From: Deltaproteobacteria bacterium HGW-Deltaproteobacteria-19
GTDB taxonomy: Bacteria; Desulfobacterota; Syntrophia; Syntrophales; PHBD01
Length of the DNA stretch: 64,000 nt
Assembly: GCA_002841865.1 (NCBI GenBank)
Contig: PHBD01000003.1
Coordinates: 1 to 64,000 of the forward strand
Reading direction: 5' to 3'
Shown here: positions 26,501 through 34,139 of the stretch, piece by piece
Numbering within the stretch: the first letter of the stretch is position 1
Layout of the letters: each line of letters opens with the position of its first letter
The notes under the pieces: model-generated
What the model saw: only the letters and a program-made list of their open reading frames with translations
Database searches by the model: none
What the model was told of the DNA's origin: nothing
Made by a program: the position numbers and the translations under genes

Positions 26501-28543
26501 TGCAAAGATACGGCAATGAGCTACATCTTTTGTATATATCTTACTATCCGTTGCTTTAGTGGTTTGATAAAGCGCAAACTCTATAAAGAGGAAGACTTTC
26601 AAGTACTTGAAGAACTCATAAATAACATCCCCTCCATCGGTGTTCACGCTGCGATATGGAGCAACCTAGCATTGAAGTGCCTCATTGCAAATGACAAAGA
26701 CCGTTGTCTGAAAATTGTATCAGATCATGTTCGCCCGATATCAGATTCTGATCTCATTGGCGATGAAGAGACGCGGTGGCGTGTAATCACATCCGTTGCG
26801 CCAACTTTATACAGCTGTCATCCAGGTTCGACCAGACAGTTGTTAAACAAACTACCAATGCCTTACAAAGACGAGGCTTATTATGATATATGTTCATTCC
26901 TGATTAACAATGAAGTTCCCTCCGAGATTTACGATTATGCAAACAAATCATCCAATAGAATCGATTATGACATATTTATTGATGTTTACGAAGCCATGAT
27001 GAATTGTGAAGCAGATGATATAGTATATCACACATTAAAGTCACTTGTGGATAACATTTATAAACGTCTGCGGAAAGAATTCAGTAAAATTCAGATTACA
27101 GATATTCTGCAAAAGTTAAAGACTCTGATTGACATTAAATTACCTAATCCCGACTACATAAAGCACGAGGGGTACAAAATTCTTGCAGAGGCTCAAATAG
27201 CAAGATTGGAACGTGACAAGAACTCTTGGGATAATTTCATATCGAGGGCAAGGTTAATTCCTAATATCGCTGACAGAGCTTTTGTTCTGATGGCAATAGC
27301 CGACATTATGCAGAAGCCGGAAAAAGCTTCTACGCTGTTTAAGGAAGCGAGGGCATTAATTACAAAAATGTCTTCTTTTGAGGATCGCTATAATCATTAT
27401 AAGCACTTGGCTGATATATGTGCCTATACTGACAAGCAGTTGAGTAAGGATTGCCTGCAACAAGCATGGAATGAAACAACGCCAATGGACCTCGCAGATC
27501 TTCCGAAATATCGGCGTCGTATTATTGATTTAGCCCATAGAATTGATCCCGAGTTCGCGGCTAGCTTAGCATCTGAGTCCGATGATGATCCTGGGCGGGA
27601 ATTTGCTAGGAGGCAGGCAAAAGAGCGTATTGAACTACTGAAACAACGAGAACAGGTTTCTTCCGGTGATAAGGAAACATTGAAATCAGAACAAGATAAC
27701 GAACATTGTAAAGAATTGGCGAAGATGATGTTAGCTGGACTCAATTCCAACAGAATTAATCCAGTTCACATTGAGTTAACAAGGCCTTACATAAACCAGG
27801 CCAGTCGAATGAATCTGCAGGATGCGTTTGATGTGTTCGCTTGGGTGATTGAAAATGCCGTACGCCGGTATTCGGATACTGAGCATGTTAACACTTTTCT
27901 GCGTCCTCTTCACGAAGCTTCTAGGTTGTCCGCCGAATTAGCTTTTAGGATTGCAGCTCGTATTCGCTCTATTAATGACTCGGGAATCTCAGCAACACGC
28001 CACACAGAACTATCCATTACTAATGTCATTCACACAGGGGAACGGGAAAAAGCCTTAACTCTTCTGAAGGAATTTGCACTTAAGTCATCTGGCTTCATCA
28101 AGATCACAGACCCATACTTTGGACTTGATGAACTTGAGATAGTTAAGTTGATTCGGAGTCAGAATTCGACTGTGCCAATCTACATCGTTACTAGTCGAAA
28201 GCATCAACAAGATGCTCACGTCCCGCAACCTTGGGATGATGCATATCAATCGCATTGGCGAATGGCGATTTCCGATTCTGATCCAGGTGAAGTCACTCTG
28301 ATAATGGTTGGCAGGGGTTCGCTAGGGCAACATCCGATTCATGATCGTTGGTGGTTGTCAGAAAATGGCGGAGTCAGAATAGGGACCTCCCTAAACTCAA
28401 TTGGTTGCGGGAGAATCTCCGAAGTATCTCCGATTTCAGAGACTGATGCGCATGCTCTCATGGTAGAAGTAGATCAGTGCATCTCAGGCCAAATTGTCAC
28501 ACGCATTGGTGAAAATATTCGTCATTCATCTTTCAGGCTCTAA
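23555..28543 (+). CDS. Giant STAND NTPase with C-terminal PLD/MIT_C-like domain (candidate defence protein)
   Basis: About 1662 residues. A short N-terminus precedes a NACHT/AAA-type P-loop domain: Walker A GPDGIGKTT (Lys71), Walker B YYFIVDGLEE (Asp156) and sensor-like FRFILSGP. Residues about 300-1480 are helical repeats, the usual STAND target-sensing scaffold. The last 150 residues carry KITDPYF (Asp1519), PIYIVTSRK, then IHDRWWL (His1596) and GVRIGTSLNSIG. This pattern resembles the phospholipase-D-like MIT_C fold and is the likely effector. The ATG at 23555 is chosen because AAAGGAGG precedes it; an ATG 11 codons upstream has no ribosome site. Low GC and an island location fit an Avs-like antiviral sensor, but target and activity are inferred. 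Confidence 0.8.
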   Translation: MGNIRVNDQFQSDKEIEAAKMEIMDLTKIASTFPQIEKPSINRETIIMTLADMLSNDTEVVIVNGPDGIGKTTLLSQFAREFPNNSFSLFVRSCSRYAYDSVMLMRDLCNQIGWVLKKGTYGGGIDVDLGQLFNGRLYDLQKQANLERQTYYFIVDGLEEIPEEDCHERDMILNLLPFGIPRFRFILSGPLESLNKRSQKINGIVPFILIGFTFEETRAYFEGLVDDRSQLEFIHKMCKRQPGNLASMRRLLQSGKSLDDLLEEFPKSPPEWFELEWRVVENDDHVLRQALAILAFDRRYHSIESLSRLCKTDPVELEKRLARCSFVERRNEGHSIEYVCDVFKRFAMNRLSTIRRDVLDLVISELLVTPESADALTNLPSVLHEAGRYDELLNYLSPMHIGRLIDCGDSWVPLHQKAELGVETALSLSRDGDLLRFGLQRAMIASIENAEPWRSEIEAYVALDDFSAAQALVQRMVTKEDRLQLLAVITKAKKMKSIPIEIELNDQIHQLYRMIDRKSLGDRGIEIASDLLYTHPELAIELVQECAGKERSEDRLDLALAKLSVNAFVKRQEHLENMMSTQEALSAKVKDPKIQKFINTISIFFGEYTAEGIVNDVNKWEKSADRIYALTAWAAVNAERPDSAIVLEHALNTILKATTYTANAKVYKDLALPLVHMPDLGQVKVFIGRFDGLKGPIESAGPTVEYVALQGTLAEAEARYDKNAAADRLLDLFIYLDSLADPGTKLEAFAILACALKIIDQDKMFEGSHGIHSATLDGLKTVVDEILMTTADHYKAVRPAIAALTRSDKIIALEVINRLNTLTSRESALVRFMSAAAAEHPSEYNFSMLAKAYNRIRTIPKRAKATHAVIRGLLSQNKNMSVFITNLTDLAPWVMDIPDAEEKCQAICELYEILIEHKNTISTSILETLLKELEIVWAKIDSGWARVNTGFKIVAIMAKCSPDVSRDFLAKTIKERNEIILDCKDTAMSYIFCIYLTIRCFSGLIKRKLYKEEDFQVLEELINNIPSIGVHAAIWSNLALKCLIANDKDRCLKIVSDHVRPISDSDLIGDEETRWRVITSVAPTLYSCHPGSTRQLLNKLPMPYKDEAYYDICSFLINNEVPSEIYDYANKSSNRIDYDIFIDVYEAMMNCEADDIVYHTLKSLVDNIYKRLRKEFSKIQITDILQKLKTLIDIKLPNPDYIKHEGYKILAEAQIARLERDKNSWDNFISRARLIPNIADRAFVLMAIADIMQKPEKASTLFKEARALITKMSSFEDRYNHYKHLADICAYTDKQLSKDCLQQAWNETTPMDLADLPKYRRRIIDLAHRIDPEFAASLASESDDDPGREFARRQAKERIELLKQREQVSSGDKETLKSEQDNEHCKELAKMMLAGLNSNRINPVHIELTRPYINQASRMNLQDAFDVFAWVIENAVRRYSDTEHVNTFLRPLHEASRLSAELAFRIAARIRSINDSGISATRHTELSITNVIHTGEREKALTLLKEFALKSSGFIKITDPYFGLDELEIVKLIRSQNSTVPIYIVTSRKHQQDAHVPQPWDDAYQSHWRMAISDSDPGEVTLIMVGRGSLGQHPIHDRWWLSENGGVRIGTSLNSIGCGRISEVSPISETDAHALMVEVDQCISGQIVTRIGENIRHSSFRL

Positions 28544-28790
28544 TTATCAAATAGAGAAGCCCTTAAACAAGATAACCCGTCCCAAAAACCGGTCCAGATT
28601 TGCGATGATAAGGCCAGTTTCAATGCCGCGAGGGATGCAGTCAAGAGGATAGAGATGTGTAACCCTTTTGTAACCGTCAGACCCGAAAATAAGCCAATAG
28701 AACCCAACGTATTCCAACTTGCCCCTCGTAACCCATCGATCTGCAATCGGTTATTTTTTTACTGAGAAAGCGCCTGATTGCCAGATTCGT
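28544..28790. other. Gene-free right end of the island
   Basis: No credible gene. GTAACCCTTTTGTAACC at 28659-28675 resembles repeats next to attL and may be an integrase arm site. No terminator is obvious directly after the STAND gene. Confidence 0.4.
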
Positions 28791-28839
28791 TTCGTAATCG
28801 CCAGGTCAGGAGTTCGAATCTCCTCATCGGCTCCAGGGA
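28791..28839 (+). repeat. attR: duplicated tRNA-Thr 3' half
   Basis: Identical over 49 bases to 21957-22005. It lacks a tRNA 5' half, so it is not a tRNA gene. From 28840 to 29030 there is no gene. Confidence 0.95.
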
Positions 28840-29030
28840 CAGCAAGGGTTTAGCCGGTTGCATGCAGGTTGCTGATGTGTACGTCACCAACATTTGGCTT
28901 GTAACATTCACGATCCCTCACAAATAACGCTTGCATATCTTTTTCGTATGGCCTTAGTATTCCTCTAATATTTTAACAATCTTGCAGGTTCTTTCCTTTT
29001 AATCAGGGAGGCTTTATGGATCGGCCCGAC

Positions 29031-29063
29031 AGCCCCGTTTCTCGGAAGAGGACGGGGCTTTTT
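29031..29063 (+). terminator. Intrinsic terminator
   Basis: AGCCCCGT (29031-29038) pairs with ACGGGGCT (29052-29059), followed by a T-run. It lies inside the longest open frame of the next gene, which argues that the real start codon is downstream. Confidence 0.75.
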
Positions 29064-29090
29064 GTTTCCTGGTGTTTCCGCCCGGGGGGC

Positions 29091-29672
29091 ATGTTTCTGA
29101 ACCTTCCTGCCGTTTCAAAATGGCCGATCGTCTCTTTTGTGCTCCTGATGTTCCTGGTGGGCTGTTCCGGCTTCAAGTACGCGGAGAAGGTCGATCCGGC
29201 CCGGCTCGACCAGAAGGTCCAGAAGAAGTCGTCGCGGGTGCATGCACAGGCGAACGACTGGAGAAATTCAGGGGTAATCGTCCAGAGAAACGCTTCGTAT
29301 CAGATATCCGCCCGGGGCCGCTGGCGTGCCGGCATTCTATGCGGATGGACGAGCCCCTCCGGAGTCGAGACCCACAGATCTTCCTGCCCGCCCGTCAATA
29401 ACGTCGTCCGGAAATGGAGCGCCGGCGCTCTGATCGGCAAGATCGGCGAGAATGGCGAGCCCTTCGGGGTGGGCTACGAGTATCTTTTCACCCCGAAAGA
29501 GGAGGGAACCCTCTATGAAAAGAACATCACGGGAACGGGAGTTCACACCCAAGCCGTGGGGATCGGCGCCGAGTGGAAATCCGAAACCACCATGGTCGAC
29601 ATCTTCTTCAAAAACAACGTAGTTTACGATATCAAATCAAGGACTTCGAGCAAGACGAAGGTGCACTATTAA
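29091..29672 (+). CDS. Putative lipoprotein of unknown function
   Basis: 193 residues. The N-terminus has a short charged region, a hydrophobic core (WPIVSFVLLMFLVGC) and the lipobox FLVGC-SG, so it should be a lipoprotein. The mature part contains IGKIGENGEPFGVG and is beta-rich, loosely like carbohydrate-binding lectin-type folds (PA-I-like), but I would not assign a function. The ATG at 29091 is preferred: an upstream ATG at 29016 has a good ribosome site, but its frame runs through a terminator hairpin and would put 25 extra residues before the signal peptide. It stands alone. Confidence 0.7.
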   Translation: MFLNLPAVSKWPIVSFVLLMFLVGCSGFKYAEKVDPARLDQKVQKKSSRVHAQANDWRNSGVIVQRNASYQISARGRWRAGILCGWTSPSGVETHRSSCPPVNNVVRKWSAGALIGKIGENGEPFGVGYEYLFTPKEEGTLYEKNITGTGVHTQAVGIGAEWKSETTMVDIFFKNNVVYDIKSRTSSKTKVHY

Positions 29673-29731
29673 GTGATCGGCCTTCCCTCCGGAACCCGGC
29701 CCGGATCTTCCAGTGCCGGCGCAGCCGCCGG

Positions 29732-29980
29732 TCACAGGCATAACGACCATGAATCCGACTCTGCCTGGTAGCGTAAAAGGCAGATGCGGCCGTCCGCGGT
29801 CTTCACCTTGAAATAGTTGACGACGGCCCTGCCGCTATCCAGACCGCCTTCATACCAGCGGTCGGTGATTTCGAGTATCTCGCGGCGCTCCCCTTCACAG
29901 GTGAAGGCGATGGGGCGCTCATTCGCCTTGAAACCGCTGTAGCATTCCACTGATATTTCCTTGAATTCCGGATTCGTCAT
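29732..29980 (-). CDS. Small conserved cytoplasmic protein (DUF6504-like)
   Basis: 82 residues, no signal or membrane segment. FTCEGERREILEITDRWYEGG followed by a short strand and VKTADGRICLLRYQ resembles small beta-rich bacterial proteins of the DUF6504 kind; the role is unknown. An alternative GTG start lies three codons upstream (29989) and cannot be excluded. It converges with the lipoprotein gene. Confidence 0.6.
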   Translation of the reverse strand: MTNPEFKEISVECYSGFKANERPIAFTCEGERREILEITDRWYEGGLDSGRAVVNYFKVKTADGRICLLRYQAESDSWSLCL

Positions 29981-30173
29981 CTTCCGCACCTGTCGATTCC
30001 ATCAGGGAAAAGCTATATCGGTCCGGGCTGTCCCGACTATAAAGCCTTGTTTCAAATCACTACATCACGTATCCGATCAAGCATCAAGCCCGTTTGGCCG
30101 ACTACGGCCATTTCGGATTATTCCGGACACTGGTGGTCAGATTTACTTTTGCACTGGAAGGGAGACATCGACC

Positions 30174-30827
30174 ATGAAGACGGACCGTAACCACGCCAAC
30201 CGAACCCGATACCGGCCCGGCCAGGAGAAGGGTCACTACGAGAGCTTCTTCCAGCGGGCGAACCACCCGTCACGTCCCCTGGCCTTCTGGATCCGCTACA
30301 CCATCTTCAGCCCCCAGGACCGCCCCGCGGATGCCATCGGCGAGCTCTGGGCGGTTTATTTCGATGGCGAGACCGGCAATCACATAGTGGTGAAGAAAGA
30401 AGTGCCCATTCGGCAATGCGACTTCGGCAGGGAGGCGTTGTCGGTTAAAATCGAGGATGCCCTTTTGAATGATGATGGACTGAAAGGCGAGGCGTCCTCC
30501 GGCGGCCACCAGATTTCCTGGGACCTCCGGTTTTCAGGGCAAATGGACCCGCTCTTCCTGCTGCCGCTCGGCTCCTATGAGGCCGGCTTCCCCAAGGCGA
30601 AAAGCCTGGTGGGGCTGCCCATGGCCGTCTACAACGGCGTGCTCGCCGTGGACGGCCGGGAAATTGCCGTCGACGACTGGGTCGGCAGCCAGAATCACAA
30701 CTGGGGAAGCAAGCACACGGACCAGTATGCCTGGGGCCAGGTGGCGGGCTTCGACACCCATCCCGACAGCTTTCTGGAGATCGCCACCGCGCGCGTCAGG
30801 ATCGGCCCGATCTGGACGCCTTTGTAA
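30174..30827 (+). pseudogene. AttH/CrtC-like protein, 3' end cut off by prophage insertion
   Basis: 217 residues remain. SQNHNWGSKHTDQYAWGQVAGFD near residue 180 is the strongly conserved core of the AttH/hydroxyneurosporene-hydratase-like lipocalin-fold family, whose members usually run about 100 residues longer. Here the frame ends four bases into the putative left end of the Mu-like prophage (TG at 30823). ATG 30174 has GGAAGGGAG before it. The remainder of the gene should be found beyond the prophage right end, outside this window. The protein is probably non-functional; its original substrate is unknown. Confidence 0.75.
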
Positions 30828-31041
30828 GGCGTAACGTATTCGGCGACAAATGGGATTATGCGAGACAAGACGGGATGTGATGAGCGAAATGGGACATATT
30901 ATATAAGAATGTGGCCGTGTTATACTTTTTGGGCCGCGCGCATCGCACCTCAGACGTCCTGTTACCAACAGTTATGTCGCAGAATACGTTAATCTGAAAA
31001 CCAGTGCATAGAGAAGTGATATCGGCGACAGATTTGTTTTG
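30823..31041. repeat. Prophage left end with candidate transposase-binding sites
   Basis: AACGTATTCGGCGACAAA (30832-30849) recurs inverted at 30972-30990 (reverse complement AACGTATTCTGCGACATAA) and directly as ATATCGGCGACAGATTTG (31019-31036). A weaker copy, ATGCGAGACAAGACGGG, lies at about 30858-30874. Multiple copies in mixed orientation next to a TG terminus are what Mu-type transposase needs at attL. No gene is seen between 30828 and 31114. Confidence 0.65.
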
Positions 31042-31114
31042 CGACTGCTAGCGATTTTGCTGCTATGAATTTTGGATCCCACGTCTGATCTGTAAGGCCC
31101 TTATTGACAGGAGA

Positions 31115-31426
31115 TTAATCAGCCGATGAGGCTAATGCACAAGCAAAAAAGAAAATGACCCATAATCCGAGATAAACAATAATCATTATTGTGTACCAGT
31201 TGAGAAACACACCAGATATTGCCCATATTTTATAAACCCAATATGCCTGGGCTAGCACTGGAAAGAATATGCTCACTATAGCCGATAATAAACCAGCAAA
31301 TTTATAAGCAATTATCACTGTAATGCCGTGAATGACTATGCCGAGTCCAGCAATGGCCAACCGACTCACGCCGCCCAACAAGCAACCCAAAACACCAGCC
31401 CCAGCTTTCATAGGATTAGCGCTCAT
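31115..31426 (-). CDS. Small membrane protein, last gene of the Thoeris operon
   Basis: 103 residues with about three hydrophobic segments (LAIAGLGIVIHGITVIIAY, LLSAIVSIFFPVLAQAYWV, and a C-terminal TIMIIVYLGLWVIFFF). A Gly-rich N-terminus precedes them. AAAGGAGGTGG lies directly upstream of ATG 31426. It is AT-rich like the rest of the cargo. No family recognised. It lies 84 bases after the CsgG-like gene in the same direction and may belong to the defence operon or be an independent phage cargo gene. Confidence 0.65.
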   Translation of the reverse strand: MSANPMKAGAGVLGCLLGGVSRLAIAGLGIVIHGITVIIAYKFAGLLSAIVSIFFPVLAQAYWVYKIWAISGVFLNWYTIMIIVYLGLWVIFFFACALASSAD

Positions 31427-31510
31427 AGGCCACCTCCTTTTACGCTATCCATATTGACAAAGGATTGAGATAAAAACAAGATCGCCGAATGAAGTGAGGG
31501 GAATGATCAC

Positions 31511-32185
31511 TTACTCGAATTTGTCACTCCAATTCATCATCATATAGAAAAGCAGCGACTCCAGTATCGCCTGCGGCGGGTCAATGAGACCCTTAGGAAA
31601 ATATCCTGACGCTGAATATATAATTTCTCCCGATTCAACATCAATTACTCTTAGCGTCGCCGATACATATGACGTTATCTGTAGGCGCTCAGGTATCCAT
31701 TCACTTTTTGAGCAATCTAAACCCATGAAAGGAATCATATGAGGATTACGGCCTTCACAGACGGATCTGTGGGTGCGAATTATTGATTCATATTGGCCAA
31801 CTCCACCGACAACCACACCCTTGACGCCGAGTATTTTCCCTATCTTTATGGCTTGATTGTCATTCACCAAACCACTTAACAACAATTTTTGTTCATCTAA
31901 GACATTATTGAGGCGTGATCTCTCAACAACCTTGAAACCGGCTCTGCCCAAAATAATGCTCGCCAAACCCTGAGCGATTTGACCCGAATTCGGGGCGTTC
32001 GGAGCATCTGAAAAGGGCAGCACGGCTAGATTATTATACCTCGCAAAATCGCGGCTCCTCACGAATTTACTGATCTGAGGATAGACGGTGGTGTCTTCAG
32101 TACCAGGGTCTGCATGTCCTGTAATACATATAGGACCCAGGAATACTATTAATACAATGAAGAAAATTCTAATCATCGTCATCAT
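31511..32185 (-). CDS. CsgG/LpoB-like exported protein
   Basis: 224 residues with an N-terminal signal peptide (IRIFFIVLIVFLGPICITG; no good lipobox). The mature part holds LAVLPFSDAPN, a short helix, GFKVVERSRLNNVLDEQKL and IGKILGVKGVVVGGVGQY, the arrangement of the CsgG / FlgO / LpoB-like fold found in curli-secretion lipoproteins and envelope accessory proteins. It is shorter than CsgG and lacks its transmembrane strands, so it is a periplasmic accessory protein rather than a pore. It starts 21 bases after thsA in the same direction. A role alongside Thoeris is not described to my knowledge and is an inference from position only. Confidence 0.7.
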   Translation of the reverse strand: MMTMIRIFFIVLIVFLGPICITGHADPGTEDTTVYPQISKFVRSRDFARYNNLAVLPFSDAPNAPNSGQIAQGLASIILGRAGFKVVERSRLNNVLDEQKLLLSGLVNDNQAIKIGKILGVKGVVVGGVGQYESIIRTHRSVCEGRNPHMIPFMGLDCSKSEWIPERLQITSYVSATLRVIDVESGEIIYSASGYFPKGLIDPPQAILESLLFYMMMNWSDKFE

Positions 32186-32206
32186 GCATACTCTTTAGGC
32201 GAGGTT

Positions 32207-33133
32207 TTAGTTGGCCGCTGTTCCAATTCTGTCGCTATTATTCATGGCAAAATCTGCATACAAACACACATGATTGAGATAATTTCCGAGCGCAACAAAA
32301 TCGATTTGATGCTTTAGAACATCGTCCCCGTTCAAAACAATGGTGAGATTTTCGCAGAATGTCTTCTCTGAACAAGCAGCAATAAATGACTTTATGATCT
32401 CCTGCATAATCAATTGCCTCCCCTGCTTAAGTCTAGTAAAGCCCGATCCAAGAACAGGTATTACAAGAGGTTCTTTAAGGCCTCTTTGTCCGATAAACAC
32501 CCAGAGCTGTCCCAATGACTGTAGGAGATCCTCAAATGTACCCTCTGCCACACCGTGCTCATTTATATTAGCAATAGCCACAAAGTATCCTGTTCTCTTC
32601 TTTGGGTTCAGTCTTACGACTTGGCCAATCGGATATCGTTTTGTTTTGCCGACTCGTCGCCTAGGTAATTCTTCACATGGAGTCCCATTCAACTCAGCAT
32701 CTAGTTCCTTGTCCAATAATATCGCATCTCCATAATATTGCTTAGTAAATTGTCCCTGTACGCTTTTTTCTGAAATTAGATTTCTGGATATGTGTGTGTC
32801 AAACGTCGTGTTTGAGCCAACGATAACGGCACCCTCAAATGAGAATATGTTTCCAATAGCAATTGATATGGCTACATCATGATCTTTTAACTTTTCCGTC
32901 ACTCTTAAGATCGGTCTACAAATATACAAAGCTATTAATCCTCCAGAAAGAAAAAACACCCACCTATAATTCTGAATAAGCGTTGGAAGTTGAGTGTCTT
33001 TAAAGAAGCGGTCTGAAATCACTATACACAGCCACAGCGCTCCAAATGAACTTAATAAAGAAGAAAGCCCTTTTAATGATGTTATATTTAGAGCAAGCTG
33101 CTTTAAATAATAAAAAGATCTATATATGTTCAC
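32207..33133 (-). CDS. thsA: Type II Thoeris effector ThsA (two TM helices plus macro-like domain)
   Basis: 308 residues. Two membrane helices lie at about 23-42 and 56-75. The rest is a macro-like (DUF6430) domain: IAIGNIFSFEGAVIVGSNTTFDT, a conserved acid-rich linker, then IPVLGSGFTRLKQGRQLIMQ near residue 230. This TM-macro build is that of type II Thoeris ThsA, in which the macro domain binds the signal made by the TIR protein (His-ADPR in studied systems) and the membrane part disrupts the membrane. The GTG start at 33133 overlaps the thsB stop as GTGA, so the two are translationally coupled. The DNA is AT-rich against the phage backbone. Confidence 0.87.
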   Translation of the reverse strand: MNIYRSFYYLKQLALNITSLKGLSSLLSSFGALWLCIVISDRFFKDTQLPTLIQNYRWVFFLSGGLIALYICRPILRVTEKLKDHDVAISIAIGNIFSFEGAVIVGSNTTFDTHISRNLISEKSVQGQFTKQYYGDAILLDKELDAELNGTPCEELPRRRVGKTKRYPIGQVVRLNPKKRTGYFVAIANINEHGVAEGTFEDLLQSLGQLWVFIGQRGLKEPLVIPVLGSGFTRLKQGRQLIMQEIIKSFIAACSEKTFCENLTIVLNGDDVLKHQIDFVALGNYLNHVCLYADFAMNNSDRIGTAAN

Positions 33134-33633
33134 AGTCCGAGGCTCTTATATATTTCTTCGTTATAATAATAAGGACCAGTCTTTCCTTCTGCCCTCGCTG
33201 ACTCTTCAAAAGACGGCCATTTTTCCAATGTAAATTGCATTATTGCCGAATTGAAACTAATGTGTATTGCTAGAGCTTTGGTAATAATTGGCGGACATCT
33301 TTCCGAGTCCATTGATCTCTTTCCGTTCAGGTTCACAACAATTATAGACATTTGCCGTCTAATGGCCTGCTCGATCTCCCATCTCACAAATTTATACAGA
33401 TACCTCGTTTTTTCACCGACAAGCAAAACGAACACCTTCGAATTGCGCAGGCGCACGGATAGCTGTTGTTTAATAGACTCCTCTGTACTTGTATCTCTCG
33501 CAGTATTCAAATCGTGGGCGTTATAGAAATTGAAAGGCATATTGTCATTTTGTTTCCATGCCGTCATAAGGCGATAATAGCGTATGTCTGAATCTCCATC
33601 GAACGAAACAAAAGTCTTGTTTTTATACGACAT
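33130..33633 (-). CDS. thsB: Thoeris sensor/enzyme ThsB (TIR-like, DUF1863)
   Basis: 167 residues with a single TIR-like domain. YKNKTFVSFDGDSDIRYYRLM is the beta-A and following loop of the ThsB/DUF1863 family, NSKVFVLLVGEKTRYLYKFV is the central strand and loop, and VRWEIEQAI carries the presumed catalytic Glu. ThsB proteins sense phage infection and build a nucleotide signal from NAD that activates ThsA. ATG 33633 is chosen because AAAGGAG precedes it; an in-frame ATG six codons earlier has no such site. Its stop overlaps the thsA start, and the pair makes a complete two-gene type II Thoeris system. Confidence 0.87.
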   Translation of the reverse strand: MSYKNKTFVSFDGDSDIRYYRLMTAWKQNDNMPFNFYNAHDLNTARDTSTEESIKQQLSVRLRNSKVFVLLVGEKTRYLYKFVRWEIEQAIRRQMSIIVVNLNGKRSMDSERCPPIITKALAIHISFNSAIMQFTLEKWPSFEESARAEGKTGPYYYNEEIYKSLGL

Positions 33634-33651
33634 AGGAATCTCCTTTCTCAA

Positions 33652-34041
33652 TCATCGTCTAGGCATAGCTAGTTGAACAATCGTAAATGATTCGCCTCCG
33701 TATGCATTATTTACGATAAGTCTATAATCTTCTATACGATCATATTCGAGTCCTTTAAGATCTTTCCATCGGGTTCGAACTGAAATGATCCTCTCTTCTT
33801 TTAGACTATCGAAAAAATCTCTAGTTTCCCAAGATCCAGTCCATTTCTGTAATACGTTTTGCCCTGCCCTCAGGTTAATCGCGTTCTCATGTAAAGTATT
33901 CCTATAAGATGACAATTCATTCTTACTGTCAGTGTCTAATTGACCAAGTGCCTCCCTCTTCTCTAGTCCTATAACGGCTGCGATTATCCAGTCGCGTAAC
34001 CAGACATCATTGGCCGGCGTAATACATAGAGCCAATAGCAT
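33652..34041 (-). CDS. Hypothetical protein upstream of thsB (start uncertain)
   Basis: 129 residues as read from ATG 34041, which lacks a ribosome site. The N-terminal 20 residues are hydrophobic; the rest is soluble and charged, with ETRDFFDSLKEERIISVRTRW. No family recognised. A small frame starting at 34117 overlaps the beginning in another frame and encodes a good hydrophobic helix; joining the two would give a membrane-anchored protein of about 150 residues. So this may be one gene with a frameshift or programmed shift, or two coupled genes. It lies 18 bases before thsB and probably shares its transcript. Confidence 0.5.
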   Translation of the reverse strand: MLLALCITPANDVWLRDWIIAAVIGLEKREALGQLDTDSKNELSSYRNTLHENAINLRAGQNVLQKWTGSWETRDFFDSLKEERIISVRTRWKDLKGLEYDRIEDYRLIVNNAYGGESFTIVQLAMPRR

Positions 34042-34117
34042 CGATGGCAGAAAGAATTGCGACGGCTATCAATATTACGTCCTTATTATCCTTTAAAAAT
34101 GAAGAGAGTGAATCCAT
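34007..34117 (-). CDS. Tiny membrane peptide or 5' part of the preceding gene
   Basis: 36 codons. After MDSLSSFLKDNKD comes DVILIAVAILSAIDAIG, a strong membrane helix. It overlaps the start of the 129-residue frame by 35 bases in a different frame. A likely operon promoter sits 23-50 bases upstream of its ATG. It could be a genuine small protein, but a single-base frameshift relative to the next frame explains it equally well. Confidence 0.4.
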   Translation of the reverse strand: MDSLSSFLKDNKDVILIAVAILSAIDAIGSMYYAGQ

Positions 34118-34139
34118 GTTATCGCCCACATGATGTGCA

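Larger units (their letters stand above)
21957..28839. mobile_element. tRNA-Thr-integrated 6.9-kb island with one giant STAND gene
   Basis: Perfect 49-base direct repeats at 21957-22005 and 28791-28839 bound the element; the left one is the 3' part of tRNA-Thr. Next to the left repeat is a tyrosine integrase gene in the usual orientation, now broken. The only other gene is the STAND NTPase. The NTPase gene is clearly AT-rich compared with the GC-rich flanks, a sign of transfer. No conjugation, replication or excision genes are seen, so it is a minimal integrative element that can no longer move by itself. Confidence 0.92.

Noticed and set aside
28540-28746. 68-codon left-reading frame after the STAND gene
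   Set aside because: No ribosome site, no family, begins inside a non-coding island end.
28791-28839. Possible second tRNA-Thr
   Set aside because: Only the 3' part is present; there is no acceptor 5' strand or D arm. It is attR.
29016-29090. Earlier start of the lipoprotein gene with good ribosome site
   Set aside because: It would run through a strong terminator hairpin and put 25 residues before the signal peptide.
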